A DNA stretch of 64,000 nt from Cardiocondyla obscurior (taxonomy: Eukaryota > Arthropoda > Insecta > Hymenoptera > Formicidae): contig NC_091888.1 in NCBI RefSeq assembly GCF_019399895.1, forward strand, positions 2,946,501-3,010,500, in the 5' to 3' direction. Shown here piece by piece: positions 33,761-46,440 of this stretch (positions are counted from its first letter, which is position 1; each line of letters starts with the position of its first letter). Below the pieces are notes generated by a model. The model was not told the DNA's origin. It was given only the letters and a program-made list of their open reading frames with translations, and searched no databases. Made by a program: the position numbers and the translations under genes.

Positions 33761-34340
33761 ATTCAATCTCAAGGTTAAAGTCAAGGTCATTATTTTACTC
33801 CCCACTTAAAACCATACAACTTTATTGGACATTTAATTCTAAAATGATCTTAACTAAATATATTAGTAGGGTCCGATACTTTTTGACTACTCTGTATATA
33901 AAATTATACATAAACCCACTTCGACTATAAGTTATATTAATCAACTTCATTGAAAATAATATTATAATTATTGTAATATAGTTTTATCACAATTTTATAT
34001 ATGATCTTTATTTAAATAATTTATTACAGAATATTGTATAACAATAATTTTAATATTGTTATTTAATAGATAATAATACTAAAAAGTATAAATAAATTTT
34101 TAAGTATAATTACTCTACTAATATTATATCCAATTCTATTTAATACAAAGAAAAAAGGACAATGTTTAAACTAGTGCTGCTAATTCAGCTGATAGAAACA
34201 TCTTAATTGTCAATTCACGATCAAAAACGTTGATGGTAAATTTGAAGGTATTTGTGCTGTTACAAATCCTCCAGCGCAGAAAAATAAAATAAAGAAATAT
34301 GTCCATTTTAATTTAGTATCCGATACTACTTGAAGCGCTA
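33761..34340. other. AT-rich stretch
   Basis: AT-rich, with a gtagggtccgatactttttgac-type end near 33868 that could be a degraded DNA-transposon terminus. No coding. Confidence 0.45.
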
Positions 34341-34344
34341 GCTT

Positions 34345-34550
34345 CACACGAACGTGCCTTTGAATTTGAGCGCGTGATGTACCACATAATCGAGTTGGGC
34401 TCTCTGCTTTCGGCATGTTCTTTCACTGATAGCGGCCTTACCATATGTATTTGAGAGCATTCGATGAGTCTCAGCCGCAGATTTTTTCATATTAAAGCAG
34501 AAAATTAAAACTTTTCGAAAATGACGAAAATTTGGCTTGTATACTGACAT
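34345..34550 (-). pseudogene. Mariner transposase N-terminal fragment
   Basis: FRHFRKVLIFCFNMKKSAAE followed by THRMLSNTYGKAAISERTC is the first helix-turn-helix of a mariner transposase. Directly afterwards the frame loses similarity (RKQRAQLDYVV), and the catalytic domain is not present in the next 300 bases. The terminal repeats were not resolved. It is a different copy from the mariner at 43084-43974, with similar N-terminal wording. Confidence 0.65.
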
Positions 34551-35022
34551 TTTGAATTTAGAATATGTTCATGAGGCAGACACAAATCAACTAATACTAC
34601 GATGTTGTTATGTTAAAAATTGTTTAAGTTTATTGTATAGCGTTTACGGTTTATATATTTTGACTACCTTTAGAAAAGGTTGTTCGCTGTCGTGCGAGAA
34701 GAATGAACAAATTCAAACCAATTGAACTCACTTTATTGCATCCGGGATACAGACATGGCTCAGGACTGTTACGATCTGGCGAACGGAACGCTTGAGACTG
34801 TGGCACGAAAAAGTCTGTTACAGACAGTTGCACAAATGAACAAAACGTGCTCGACGGGAAAACACGCACACGAGATAAGCAAGTGCACGCGCATACATAA
34901 GTGAAGCAACAGCACGTGTACAAGAAGAACAAGCGCACGTTTATAAGCACGCAAACGCGCTAGCGAATGCTCCGAAGCACAACCCGGTCAAAAGTTTACA
35001 ATCCGACTGGGGCCGAAAAAAG
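34551..35022. other. Non-coding repeat-like stretch
   Basis: About 470 bases with no recognised family. GC rises from 34740 on. It ends in cgtt, the left target duplication of the next LTR. Confidence 0.5.
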
Positions 35023-35344
35023 CGTTTGTGGCTGAAAGCCACGACGAACATTTCAGATCCCGCGCCGCGACCACCACCGTTCGCCCAAAGTAATCGCGCG
35101 GTCCCGTCCATAATTAAATTAAATTAAATTAAGCACGGGCCGACCAGCCGCCCGCGGCGAGTAGCGCGGACCCTTCGCAACGATCAACATGGGCCGCCCA
35201 ACCGCCCACACCGCGCACCGCCACCCGACCGTTCGGGAGTGGGAGCCCCCACTCCCGGGCACACGGGTATATAAGCCGCCTCGAGCGCAGGCGAGGCACC
35301 TTATTCCGCGCTGGGGAGCACCCCGGCATCCGATCCTCCAGGTC

Positions 35345-35980
35345 TTGGGCGCTCCCAAGACTTCCTCGACCGGGCTCACCCGGCCTCTGAAACCGACTTC
35401 GCTCTTGACGACTCGGGCGCTCCCGAGCCTTCCTTCGACCGGGCGCTCCCGGCCGTCCTCGACACCGGCACCTCCGAGACTCGGGCACTCCCGAGCCTTC
35501 CTTCGACCGGGCGCTCCCGGCCGTCCTCGACACCGCCATCTCCGAGACTCGGGCGCTCCCGAGCCTCCCCTTGACCGGGCGCTCCCGGCCATCCTCGACA
35601 CCGACATCTCCGAGACTCGGGCGCTCCCGAGCCTTCCTTTGACCGGGCGCTCCCGGCCATCCTCGACACCGACATCTCCGAGACTCGGGCGCTCCCGAGC
35701 CTTCCTTCGACCGGGCGCTCCCGGCCATCCTCGACACCGACATCTCCGAGACTCGGGCGCTCCCGAGCCTTCCTTCGACCGGGCGCTCCCGGCCGTCCTC
35801 GACACCGACATCTCCGAGACTCGGGCGCTCCCGAGCCTTTTTTCGACCGGGCGCTCCCGGCCGTCCTCGACACCGACATCTCCGAGACTCGGGCGCTCCC
35901 GAGCCTTCCTTTGACCGGGCGCTCCCGGCCATCCCCGACACCGACCTCTCCGAGACTCGGGCGCTCCCGACTCTCTCTCG
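35345..35980 (+). repeat. 68-bp GC-rich minisatellite in LTR 2
   Basis: About nine units spaced exactly 68 bp (for example ccgagac at 35474, 35542, 35610). Each unit contains two inverted boxes, cgggcgctcccg-type, able to form hairpins. No unit contains a stop in several frames, and 68 is not a multiple of 3, so long overlapping open frames arise on both strands. They are artefacts. Confidence 0.9.
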
Positions 35981-36041
35981 CATCCCCGCGCCAACACGGC
36001 CCTGATATTCCGACGCACGATTGAATTAAGTCGCGGCGCCG

Positions 36042-36310
36042 CCGACTCGCGAACGCGAAACCTGTGCGTCCGACACGGCCCTCACGGCCTGGTTTGTAAT
36101 CCGCGCCGCCGACTCGCGAACGCGAAACCTGTGCGCCCGACACGGCCCTCACGGCCTGGTTTGTAATCCGCGCCGTCGACTCGCGAACGCGAAACCTGTG
36201 CGTCCGACACGGCCCTCACGGTCTGGTTTGTATTCCGCGCCGCCGACTCGCGAACGCAAAGCCCGTGCGCCCGACACGGCCCGAGCGGCCCGTTCTGTAA
36301 TCCTCGGAGT
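36042..36310 (+). repeat. 67-bp minisatellite in LTR 2
   Basis: Four units spaced 67 bp (gactcgc at 36044, 36111, 36178, 36245), each gccgactcgcgaacgcg...cacggccctcacggc. Related units occur in LTR 1 (about 18975-19090) and LTR 3 (about 56265-56640). Confidence 0.85.
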
Positions 36311-36603
36311 CCTGTATAACCGACGCGGTCTGTTACCTAGGATAAGACCGAAAGCGACCCGCACTAACAATCTCTGGGAATCCAGCTCACGGCAGATAGC
36401 CGTTTTCGTGACAGTTTATTCTTAAGTTCATTTCTGTAAATATCTTTCTTTCGTAGATTAAGTATACTATTTCAACTAAATATTCTTTCGTTCTTTCATT
36501 AATAAATTCTTTATTTTCGATTAACCTAAGTCTCAGTTTTCTTTATACTCGTGCCCTGGTCTCCGACGAGCTCTCCGGACCGGAAATTACCGTGTTACAC
36601 GTT

Positions 36604-37710
36604 TACAAGAAGTCACAGTGCCGCAAAGCTCGGGTCCACTCGAGTAAAATCCAGGATCACGCACTAACAGCGTGCACGCGTGAAATCTTGCACGTTTTTT
36701 GCGCGCGATGTTGCAGCTAGTTTTTCCTGGAAACCTGCCTTTTGAGGTCTTTTTGGTAACTCATCGTTTGGCGCAATTATCGCGTGCCAATCGAAATCCT
36801 AACGTGGCGTCTGAGCTTAGTTACACTGTTAGCTCGTACCGAGCAGTATTTAGTGCGAAGTGATCCTATCATCTCTGCTACTCCCGGTGTTCTCAGGAGG
36901 GTATCCTTCCAATTTTAAGCACTTTCAGCTCTCGTCGTTCTGACTTCCTCCCAACGATGCCAACTAAAAGAGGCATGCAGCATGTTTGCAGCATGATAGG
37001 GGAATAGTGAAGATATGTTGCAAACGATGTCTACGTACACACTGAAGCGGAAGCTATGTCCGTGTAGGCTCAACACTTCAACGAGGTTCGAGCGGTAGAG
37101 AAGGATCAAGAGTCATGGTAGTGTCTAGCGTCAAGTGTACGCGTAGCGAGACCTAACGCTCTCTATTACGCGAGTGTTAGATTTTAGGCAGAGCGAGATT
37201 AACACATCTCATTAACGGGCAAAGTAATTGTGCAGAAATTTAATCAATTTTCTTATAAAATTAAAAAAACTTTAACAAATATTTATTTGGGGAAAAACCC
37301 CACGACTCTACCGTACAATTATACGGAACCGTATATTTGATAAGAATATTTAATCAAAAGAATTACCAAAACAAAAATATAAGAAACTTTCACAAATGTG
37401 CCATAATGCACTTTTTGTACACCCGACTAAATAAACTTTTAATTACAAGAAACGGATTTTGTGACTAAAGATAACCCAACTTAACTATGAACACTCGCTG
37501 TACGCCGCACGAATTATACATTCTATGACGATCACCGACCGAAAATAACAAGAAAACTTAGAATAAAGACCTATATTTACAATGGAAATATTCGACCTAA
37601 TCCGTATTTTCTTCGCTAACGCTAACACGCACTAACACTAACGGCAATGGGCCGGCGCAATGTCCGATCACGTGACGTCCACAATTCCACGGCGGCGAAG
37701 TTTCCCTAAC
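36604..37710. other. Repeat-like non-coding DNA
   Basis: Mixed GC content. Pieces such as cctaacgtggcgtctgagc and tgttagattttaggcagagc look LTR-like, but no ends could be paired. 37200-37700 is AT-rich to mixed, without coding. Confidence 0.4.
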
Positions 37711-39480
37711 AAAAAAGGTTAGGCAACCCAAAAATTAAAAAAAATATGAAACTTTGTGTGCATGTAGAGTAGTTCCTCCGTAACACAAAACTATTTTTTG
37801 TTTGTGCTAAATTTTACTTTAAAGGGGTGAAACCACTCCTTACAAATAAAAGGGTTATTTGCTTTTTTCGATATAACTCGAAAACTATTTAAGATATCAA
37901 AAAAAGTTTTATACAAAAGTTTTACAGTAAAAACAACTATACTTTACTGCAGTAACAGAATTAGATAAAAAAAATTTTTTAACAAAATTGTTTATAAAAT
38001 TACAAAAAAAAATTTCTTTTTTAATTCTATTATTGCAGTTAAACGGAGGTGTTTCTTCCATAAAACTTTTGTATAAAACTTTTTTGATATCTTCAATAGT
38101 TTCCGAGTTGTATGGAGGAAAGTGAAAAATCTCTACATATGAAAATACTTTATTTTCGTAAGAATTATTTTTAAGCCGCAGCTAAAAATTTTTTAATTTA
38201 TTTGTTACTCTACATGCGTAAAGCTTATTATTATAAAAACAAAAATTTAATTAGGGTAGTACGCTCAATAATAATAATAAGATTTCCATCAAAAAAAGTT
38301 AGAGAATCTTTAAATATTCAACATTGTGAAACTTTGTGTGCAATAATTCATCTTTAATATAAAACTTATTTGTTCGTGCTCCAATTCGAGTGACTGATTA
38401 TGAAATTGAAAGTAAATGTGAACTTTGCTTGATCTGTCGAATGACGAGAAATAACAACAAAAATGAAATGGAGTCAGGTTGTGTCAATAACCTTGTTAAA
38501 TTTTCCGATTAACTTGATGCGGATGTTTTTGATTTTTGACTCTTTAAATATTAATGAGGAAATTTGTATAAAAATGTAACCATGTTTAAATTATAATTTC
38601 TATAAATTTGCATTGTTTTTTATTTATGTAAACAGATTATTTGTACGTACTTGAAACGTTTACATTTACTGTTTGTACATGCGTTTCATAATTATACATT
38701 GTAAGGAATGTTCAAGTGTAAAACGGTAGATGTGTTAAAAATTACGGATTATAATTAGTACAATAATGGTATTCTTCATAAAAATGTTAAAAATATAAAT
38801 ATTCATCACACCATGCACAGCGTATAAAAGCATCCATTCCACAAATTATTGCACACAAAGTTTCACAATGTTGAATATTTAAAGATTCTCTAACTTTTTT
38901 TGGTGGAAATCTTATTATTATTATTAAGAGTATTAACCTGATTAAGTCGTTCTTATAATGAGAAGCTTTACGCATATAGAGTAACAAATAAATTAAAAAT
39001 TTTTAGTTGCGGCTCAAAAATAATTCTTACGGAAATAAAGTATTTTCATATGTAGAGATTTTTCACTTTCCTCCATACAACTCGGAAACTATTGAAGATA
39101 TCAAAAAAGTTTTATACAAAAGTTTTATGGTAGAAACATCTTTATTTAACTGCAATAATAGAATTAGAAACAAATTTTTTTTTGTAATTTTATAAACAAT
39201 TTTGTTACAAAATTTTTTTTATCTAATTCTGTTACTGCAGTTAAATATAGTTGTTTTCACTATAAAACTTTCGTATAAAACTTTTTTTGATATTTTAAAT
39301 AGTTTTAAAGTTATATCGAAAAAAACAAAAAACCCTTCTATTTGTAAGGGGTGGTTTCGCCCCTTTAAAGTGAAATTTAGCACAAACAAAAAATAGTTTT
39401 GTGTTACAGATGAACTACTCTACATGCCTAGAAAGTATCATGTTTTTTTTTATTTTTGGGTTGCCTAATTTTCCTTGTGA
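37711..39480. mobile_element. Foldback element, about 1.77 kb, pogo-like derivative
   Basis: Arms of about 700 bp, starting aggttaggcaaccc and ending with the inverse near 39470, match block for block (for example gtgcatgtagagtag, tttcgatataactcg, gttgtatggaggaaag). The left arm plus centre (to about 38705) also matches 56974-57963 in inverse. It therefore corresponds to the ends of the 51591-57963 element without a transposase: a MITE of that element. Confidence 0.8.
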
Positions 39481-40928
39481 GTTTAGAATGACGTCGTACA
39501 TTGAAAGTCTAAATGTGATTCACAATAGATTATGAGTGTCAAATGAGATAAAAGCACATTTTTGCAAAAATCCAAAATAGTTCATCAGAGTAATCAGTAC
39601 TTGAGGCACCACCGCACAGTAAAAACGGAACGGAAATTAAGCAAAAAGAAACACAGCACGTCGGTATCGCGTTCGATGATCAAAGTCGTAATCCATTGCG
39701 CAACAATCTATCAATAATTGAAATATGTGTTAAGAAATTAATTCCGTGATTGTAGTGGAACGCTAATAAAAAATTATTGTTTAATAACTTGGTTTTATTA
39801 TTAACATACTAAACCAAAAAAGACTCGACTGAACAACAGACACCAGCGATTATTCGCAATCAAGCTTTTTTTAATTGCACAATGGTTCTTCGTATAATTA
39901 TCTGACACCTATTTGGTTTGATAGTAAGAAGAGTGCTATATGAACTTTGATGTCGCTTACATTCTCAATAAACCTATTACATTATTATAGCATTAATTTA
40001 TAATTTACAGTAATATAAATTTAAAACAATTTGTATAACTGAGCAAATAAAAACACGCCAATAGAAGTGATCACATGATAATAATGGTTGACATGATAAA
40101 AGTGTAAAAGCAAAAAATCGCCACAATTGCGAAAATATGTGCAGCATATTTTTGCAATAAATCTGTTGATTGCGGTGATATTTTTGGTAAATGCTGCAAG
40201 TACAATTTCAATTGTTAACCTCCAGTGAGAAAAATAGCAATACAGCGTGTGAATAAATTAACACAAAAAAATTTATAGAAGCCGTGAGAAATCGACAAAT
40301 GTTATATAATTTTAGTAACACAGATTGTTAAAATATCAGAAAAAAGGTAAAATATGAGACCAAATTGGCATCAAATTTAAATATATTACTTGCTGTTATT
40401 TTCATCTTTCACTAACGCCGACAACAATAACACCTCTTTTTTTCTGCACTTATTAATCACGTATTCATAATTTCAACACAACGGTAAATAACAAAGTGCC
40501 AAAGTCATTCAGCAAACAAAAAATTTTTTAATGGCGCACGATCACTGTCGCGTAAGTGTGAAAGCGTTTTGAATCTCGGAGTTTATTGCCACAATAATAC
40601 CTGTATCAATATTTATACTTCTAATGTATCAATCACTTCTATTGGAATGCTTTTATTCGTTTTATTTGCAAGTTAAAAAAATTTATATTTTGATTTATAA
40701 TAAAAATAATTAAAAATAGTATGAGACTTTCTTATTTATTTTCATAAGTTTGATCTAATCTCGGAATATTTGTCATTTCATACAAGACACTATGTATTTT
40801 ACATTGATTTTTTTAAATGTAAGTTATACACTTATTGTAAACAGTTGTTGTAATTATATGAGATTAAATACAATAACAAAAAATTTATTTTACAATTATA
40901 TTTTATAATTTTATTTGCATTAATATAG
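39481..40928. other. AT-rich intron end, possible small MITE
   Basis: No coding. Imperfect inverted ends containing ccaatagaagtgat occur at about 40043-40075 and 40628-40675 and may delimit a 630-bp MITE. The segment ends in the acceptor taatatag. Confidence 0.5.
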
Positions 40929-41404
40929 GAATGAAGAACATAAACGTCATTCCTCCAAATATTCCATTGGCCGAAATAGGTATGGATTCGATGATGGCAG
41001 TAGAAATTAAACAAACATTAGAAAGAGAATTTGATACATTTCTGACAACAGAAGACATTAGAACTTTAACTTTTTCTAAACTTCGACAAATGTCAATAAC
41101 AACTGAACAAGAAAAAATACACACTACAATTAAAACTAATACAAATAATTTGGAAGGTTTAAACATAATAATCCGAAAAATAAAAGATTCAGACTTTGTT
41201 CCAGACATTGCTATAGAACTTAATACCAAAGCAGAGGTGCATCAAAACCATATATTTCTTTTACCTGGAATTGAAGGATGTGCAGCTGTATATATGCCTT
41301 TAGCATCACGATTTAATTCTTCTGTAACATGTTTACAACATAATGCACTTAATATTCCCACCGAATGTTATTCAGTGATGAAGTCCGCCGCTTACTTGTT
41401 GCCG
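40929..41404 (+). CDS. FASN: Fatty acid synthase exon: ACP and thioesterase start
   Basis: Begins GA to complete the glycine codon split by the preceding intron, then MKNINVIPPNIPLAEIGMDS. GMDSMMAVEIKQTLE is the acyl carrier protein motif; its serine (codon 40988-40990) carries the 4'-phosphopantetheine arm that shuttles the growing acyl chain. FLTTEDIRTLTFSKLRQM ends the carrier. After a roughly 45-residue linker, IFLLPGIEGCAAVYMPLA opens the thioesterase domain, and the exon closes with SVMKSAAYLLP. The donor is g/gtaaaa at 41405 and the exit phase is 0. The 476 bp fit between the neighbouring exons without gap. No stops. Confidence 0.95.
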
Positions 41405-42659
41405 GTAAAATGTTTCAAATTATTTCAAATTTGTATTATTTTTTATAATTTATATACAGTATGGTCTAAACAAAGTATCAAATCCACAAACTGTAGATAA
41501 ATGCTAAAAATGTAAGACGAAAAGTCAAGTATCACTTTGCAACAGTTGTAAGAGAAAGCTAAACCTACTTGTTTTACCATCTATCACAAGAATAAAATAA
41601 TTTTCAAATTGGCTTTACAAAATTAAAAATTCTTTTACACAGATAAAGTACATGTTATAATGCATTGAAGACTGGTCAGATTGAGATAAAAAATGCGAAA
41701 AAGTTTTATAAATTACAATTGCCTACAAAATATTTGTTTCCTATACAGGTTATGTTGGTTAGGCGCACAAATTGATATTAATGTTCAATGCATTCAATAT
41801 CAAAGAAAACGACACTTCAAATTACGATTAAAAGCTTAAAAAATTTAATTCTTTTTACGATTTAAACATCCGTGTATGTGTCAGCATGTTTTATATCAAT
41901 ATTTTATGGTAAGGATGTTTTGAATTATGTCCAAGATTAGTTGTTACATCTTATGACAGATGACACAATTGGAGAACACTATGTTGCACGTTGGTAATCT
42001 CGTGCTATTAATTTATACTGCACCGTCTTGACTTGATAAGATTAAAAGAAATACTTCACCGCGAAGTCCGGTTAACAAATTTATGTAAATTCCAGTCACT
42101 GCCGATCTTGTATTTATAACGGTTTACTAACAATTGCTGTTACCGGCAAGAACGTGTTCTCTCTCCACAACGCGAGCAGTAATACATAACGCGCTAGGCT
42201 AGAAGGGAAAGAAGAATGCTATATGCTGTTGCCGTTAGAGTGTTAAGCGACAAATGGAAAAAGTGGCGCAGGCCTACAACTAAAAACGCTGCTAATGAAA
42301 ACGTTAGTAATTAAAATATTTTTCTTGCATTTTTTTTATTTTAATCTGACCAGCTTCTAATGCACTAAAATAAGCATAGTTAATTCTGTTAAACCAATTG
42401 TAATTTTGCAAAGCCAATTTGAAAATAAGTGACCTATACAAAAAATAAAAAAATGTTAAAGAATTATTATTTTCAAAAATCTTATTCATCTATTCATCCA
42501 TCAATCCGTTTCTTCATCTTCTTCTAGACTGTTGGTATTCTATTGCAATAGAGATAGCTGTAGCGTATAATAATCTATTAACAATTTTCTATGGCGCAAC
42601 GACGAACAGCAGGACTGGTAATCTGAATACATTTAAGATCGACGGTTCGATCCTATTCG

Positions 42660-43081
42660 GTATATTTTTATTTTTTATATTTATTGTTGTAGGCATTATT
42701 TTATATTTTAAGTTAGGACGAAGCGAGATCGGCGACTCGCGGTATAAATAGATTGTTGCTGTGACCGCGCGCGTGTTGTTATAAAAAGCAGCTAAATAAT
42801 AAAGACTCACGGCCGTTCGCGGGGTCGACGACACGACCAAAATACGTTAAAGGTTCGAACAAAATAATTAGACGACGCTATTGGCGACATAGAAAAAGTA
42901 GGAGCGTCGGGAGAAAAGATAAAAAGACCGGCCCCGTGCGGATCGGGGCTCTCTCTCTGAATAAATTGATCGTTTACCAGATCTCTCAGTGTTCTGATTA
43001 TTTCGCCGGATCCTGGACAAATTATATCACGAAAGCCTACATTGTTATTTTTTTTTTAATTTTGTGTGCAAAGAGCAATTA
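42660..43081 (+). mobile_element. Candidate 5' LTR of the plus-strand BEL/Pao relic
   Basis: Contains TGTTGTAGGCATT (about 42683), a ggtataaatag TATA box (42741), aataaagactc and a second ctgaataaattg (42957) polyadenylation-like site. It precedes the BEL/Pao coding relic in the same orientation, with a mariner inserted just after it. Ends and duplication are not proven. Confidence 0.4.
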
Positions 43082-43083
43082 TA

Positions 43084-43974
43084 TTAGGTGTACAATTAAA
43101 TTTCCGCCGTTTTTTTTAAAAAATTGGGCATTTGTTACAAAAAAAACGGTACCTGTGTTTTAATCGAAGTATTGTCCGTCGTTTGACACTACTTTTTACC
43201 ATCTTACAGGCAGCATACGGATTCCGCGTCGGAGAAATTCTTTACTTTTTGAATTTATCCATGAATCGATCCAATTTTTCGTATTTTTATACGATGTGAA
43301 GTGCTGTTCAGACAAACCATGCGCCATCGATCGATACAAATGGAAATCAGATAGAGCAATGTCTGGCGAATATGGCGGCTGGGGTAAAACTTCTTAATTA
43401 AGTGTTTGCCGATAAGTCTTGACAGGCGTCAGTTCATACGGAACCCAATGTCCTTGTTTTTGAATTATTCCCAATGATTTCAACCGATGTGAAACTGCTT
43501 GTTGAGTCACTTTTAATGTAAGTTCAAGTTCTTCTTGCGTTTGACACGAATCTTCATTTAGTAATTTTTCCAATTCCGCGTCGTCGTACACTTTCGGCCT
43601 TCCGCTACGTTCTTTGTCTTTGATGTTAAAATCACCGTTCTTGAACTTCTGAAACCACTCACGACAACTTCTTTCACTTAAGGCAGCCTTACCGTATGCT
43701 TTTATAAGCAGTCAATGCGCCTCAGCTGCAGATTTCTTCAAATTGAAGAAAAAAATTAATAGTTTCCGCAAATGACGCTTATTTAGTTCAAAACTTGATA
43801 TTTTCGCACACAAAAGAATAAACTATTCTGATAAAAATTAACTAATATGTCAAGATTAATTTGTTAATAGGTGTTCAATCTTACAACAACGTTTTAAATA
43901 ACAATTTTAACCGAAACTTACTGGTGGCGCCAACTATGATCAAACGGCGGAAACTTATATGTACATACACCTAA
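43084..43974 (-). mobile_element. Internally deleted mariner, 891 bp
   Basis: Terminal repeats TTAGGTGTACAATTAAATTT...CCGCC and the inverse at 43974, flanked by TA (43082-43083, 43975-43976). The minus strand encodes the transposase N-terminus (HLRKLLIFFFNLKKSAAE; YDDAELEKLLNEDSCQTQEE; GIIQKQGHWVPYEL) and then jumps to the C-terminus (PPYSPDIALSDFHLYRSM; WIDSWINSKSKEFLRRGIR; VVSNDGQYFD). The catalytic centre between is missing, and one stop interrupts the N-terminal part. It may still be mobilisable in trans because both ends are present. Confidence 0.85.
43394..43800 (-). pseudogene. Mariner transposase, N-terminal part
   Basis: Two helix-turn-helix blocks: the first ends SERSCREWFQKF, the second is QTQEELELTLKVTQQAVSHR with the linker GIIQKQGHWVPYEL. 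A stop lies in the first block (AH-stop-LLIKAYGKAAL). It ends where the internal deletion begins, near 43390. Confidence 0.8.
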
Positions 43975-44189
43975 TATTTTTTATTAATATACTGCTATTA
44001 CGCAGTTCAAGACAACGATGTGTTTGCGATTTATCGGATCGCTCGTCAAGACCGCGCGTTTCTTTTGGTGTCGCGCGTAATTATAATGGTGGCTGCCAAT
44101 TGTCATGGTGGCACCGCGTCACGGACCGGTAATTTGTCTATTATCCGCGCTACGTGCGGCGTTTTCCGGTTTTAATTTTTCTTGTTCCA

Positions 44190-46440
44190 AATCGAGACGA
44201 CAAAACCACCGTTGCCAGTGATGACGCCCAAGAAGGTGCTACTCAAGGCGGCAGAACGAAGGGCCAGCTCAACCTCACGGACAACGGCCTTCTCTTATGG
44301 AGCTACAGCTCATTTGTGTGACCATTGTAAGGGTTCACACTTCATCGTTGCCTGTAAACGGTTCAGACAATTAGTCCCGGCGGCTCGAAGAACGGTGGCA
44401 AAACAGAACCGTCTGTGCTTTAACTGCCTGAGGCGGTACAGCGTCAAGGTCTGCAGATCATCGTAGACCTGCAAAACGTGCAACGGCAAGCATCATACAA
44501 TGCTGCACAATCCCGGCCAAGCCAGCTCATCTTCTGGAACAGCTCGTTTGACACTTTCAACGTCAGCTCAATGGAGTGAAGGTGCAGTCGTTGACACCGG
44601 ACCAGCTTAGATTCACTTCAAGGCAACGTTACTCGGAACAGCTCTTGCACAAGCCACAACAAAATTGATCGCTTATTCAGCACATATGCTTATTGATTCT
44701 GGTTCAGAACTTACTTTTGTATCAGAACAGTTCATCTGCCAGCTCAACATTTCTCGTTAACCATCAGCAATTACTATCAAAAGCATTGGAGGTGCAAAAT
44801 CATCTCAAACTCATGGTTACGTTCAACTGAACGTTTAAGGTCTCTCATTCATCAAACACAGTCAAGATTGATGCTCATATTCTTAAGAAGGTCACTACCT
44901 TGATTCCACCTGTCAAGGTACCAAAACATCATTGGTCGCATCTTGACAAGTTGTGCCTCGCTGATTCGGACTATTGCCATCCTCGGACAATTGATATCAT
45001 CATAGGAGCGGATCATTATGACAAAATAATTAAGCTTCAAATTATCAAAAGTGCTCCAATGTCATTCATTGTTCAACTGTCAGTTTTTGAATAGATAATT
45101 CTCGAACCGGTCAACGTAACCAGCTCATCATCTGTCTATGCTTATCAGACAACAATTCAAAGAGAAGATGTTCTTCAAGATCTGCTTACTAAATTTTGGC
45201 TTCAAGAAGAACTGCCGTTGGCTACTCAGCCAACGCTCACCGTCATGAAAGAGGAATGTGAAGCTCATTTTCAATCAACACATACTCGGGACTCCTCAGG
45301 AAGATATATTGTGCGAATTCCACTTACGCATTTACCATCAGTTTTAGACCACTCAAAACAGACAGCTTTAAATTGTTTGAGGAGACTATTTCGTCGCCAG
45401 AGCAAGGATGCTCACCACAGCTAATTATACCGGAAATTGAGAGTATGAGGACCTCGGGCAGAGAGTGGCGGATGGTAAATCCAACTACCTGGATAACCTG
45501 GCACATGACACTTCGGTGTCAAAAAGGTTAAGAGTTTAGGGTGAGGTTTTATCTGACGTTTCATCTGCTTTTTTTCCGTATTATTTGTCTCATCGTAAAG
45601 TGCTAAAACCAGATAACTCAATGACAAAGCTCAGAGTGGTATTCAACGGTTTAAGTCCATCATTATCAGGCAAATTAGTGAATGATATTATGCACATTGG
45701 AGCAAACTTGCTACCAAACATCTTGGATGTGCTCATCTAGATTTGCCATCACCATGTTCTTTTCTCAACAGACATCACAAAGATGTATCGACAAATTCAA
45801 GTACACCAGGAAGAATGGGATCTCCAACGCATTCTTTAAGTCGACGATCAACTCAATGAGATCCCATTTCATTTCATCATTGTCACCTACGGTACCAGAA
45901 CAGCTTCTTTTCTTGTTATTAGAGTTTTTCTTCAGTTAGTTGACGACGAGGGCAGCTATTTCTTCTTGATGTGCTATCGATTAAGAATGGCCGTTATGTT
46001 GATGACATCTTTGGTGGAGCGGACACAATCTCACAGTTGACAGACATACCTCGTAATATGCTCGGCTTATGCAATGCAGGTGGTTTTCCGCTTGCAAAAT
46101 GACATGCTTCTGACAATCAGCTGCTTGCCAACATCTCTGCTGCAACCTAATGGTTGCAGCAAGGTCTTCATCAGCGTCAGCTGATTGCGGGCAGAACTCA
46201 TCAGCAGCAACGGTTTTACCTGATGACTGCGAAACCAAGCTCCTCGGATTGAAATGGATGCCTTATAAAGACCAATTTATGTTTGCATCTAAATTCGGTT
46301 TACTGTCGGAACAACTCACAAAACACTTCGTATTATCTAAAGTGGCTCAGATATTTGATCCTCTGGGATTTATCTCACCGGTAGTTATCAGAGCCAAGGT
46401 CTTACTACAAGAGCTCTGGATACTCAAGCTCGGCTGAGAT
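44190..46440 (+). pseudogene. BEL/Pao Gag-Pol relic, plus strand
   Basis: Legible with many stops and frameshifts: knuckles CDHCKGSHFIVACKRF, RLCFNCLRRY and TCKTCNGKHH; protease MLIDSGSELTFVSEQF with D-S-G intact; reverse transcriptase pieces including NGRYVDDIFGGAD (about 45990) with both aspartates; and VLSKVAQIFDPLGFISPVVI (46327), the BEL/Pao connection block. RNase H and integrase are missing. More decayed than the minus-strand copy at 10.9-14.9 kb, yet its catalytic boxes are better kept. Confidence 0.8.

Larger units (their letters stand above)
35027..36599 (+). mobile_element. Solo LTR 2 of minisatellite-LTR family, 1573 bp
   Basis: Starts TGTGGCTGAAAGCCAC and ends GTGTTACA, flanked by cgtt (35023-35026 and 36600-36603). 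TATA box cacgggtatataagccg near 35262. Downstream follow two minisatellites (35345-35980 and 36042-36310), then ttaataaattctt near the end. The placement of both repeats after the TATA box implies they are transcribed. No Gag-Pol interior. Confidence 0.9.
16074..40928 (+). other. FASN: Fatty acid synthase intron, about 24.9 kb
   Basis: Bounded by donor gtacgt and acceptor taatatag, splitting a GGA codon as G/GA. Filled with the mobile elements listed between these coordinates; no host exon was found inside. 16074-16700 and 17201-17478 are AT-rich without coding, the second ending in a short hairpin with gtggcgatt/aatcgccac ends (17401-17460). Confidence 0.85.

Noticed and set aside
35119..36152. 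Long overlapping R/G/S-rich open frames on both strands
   Set aside because: They follow the 68-bp minisatellite, which lacks stops in most frames; several frames are open at once and none shows a protein family.
36620..37260. Copia- or BEL-type solo LTR
   Set aside because: LTR-like motifs occur but I could not pair TG...CA ends or find a duplication.
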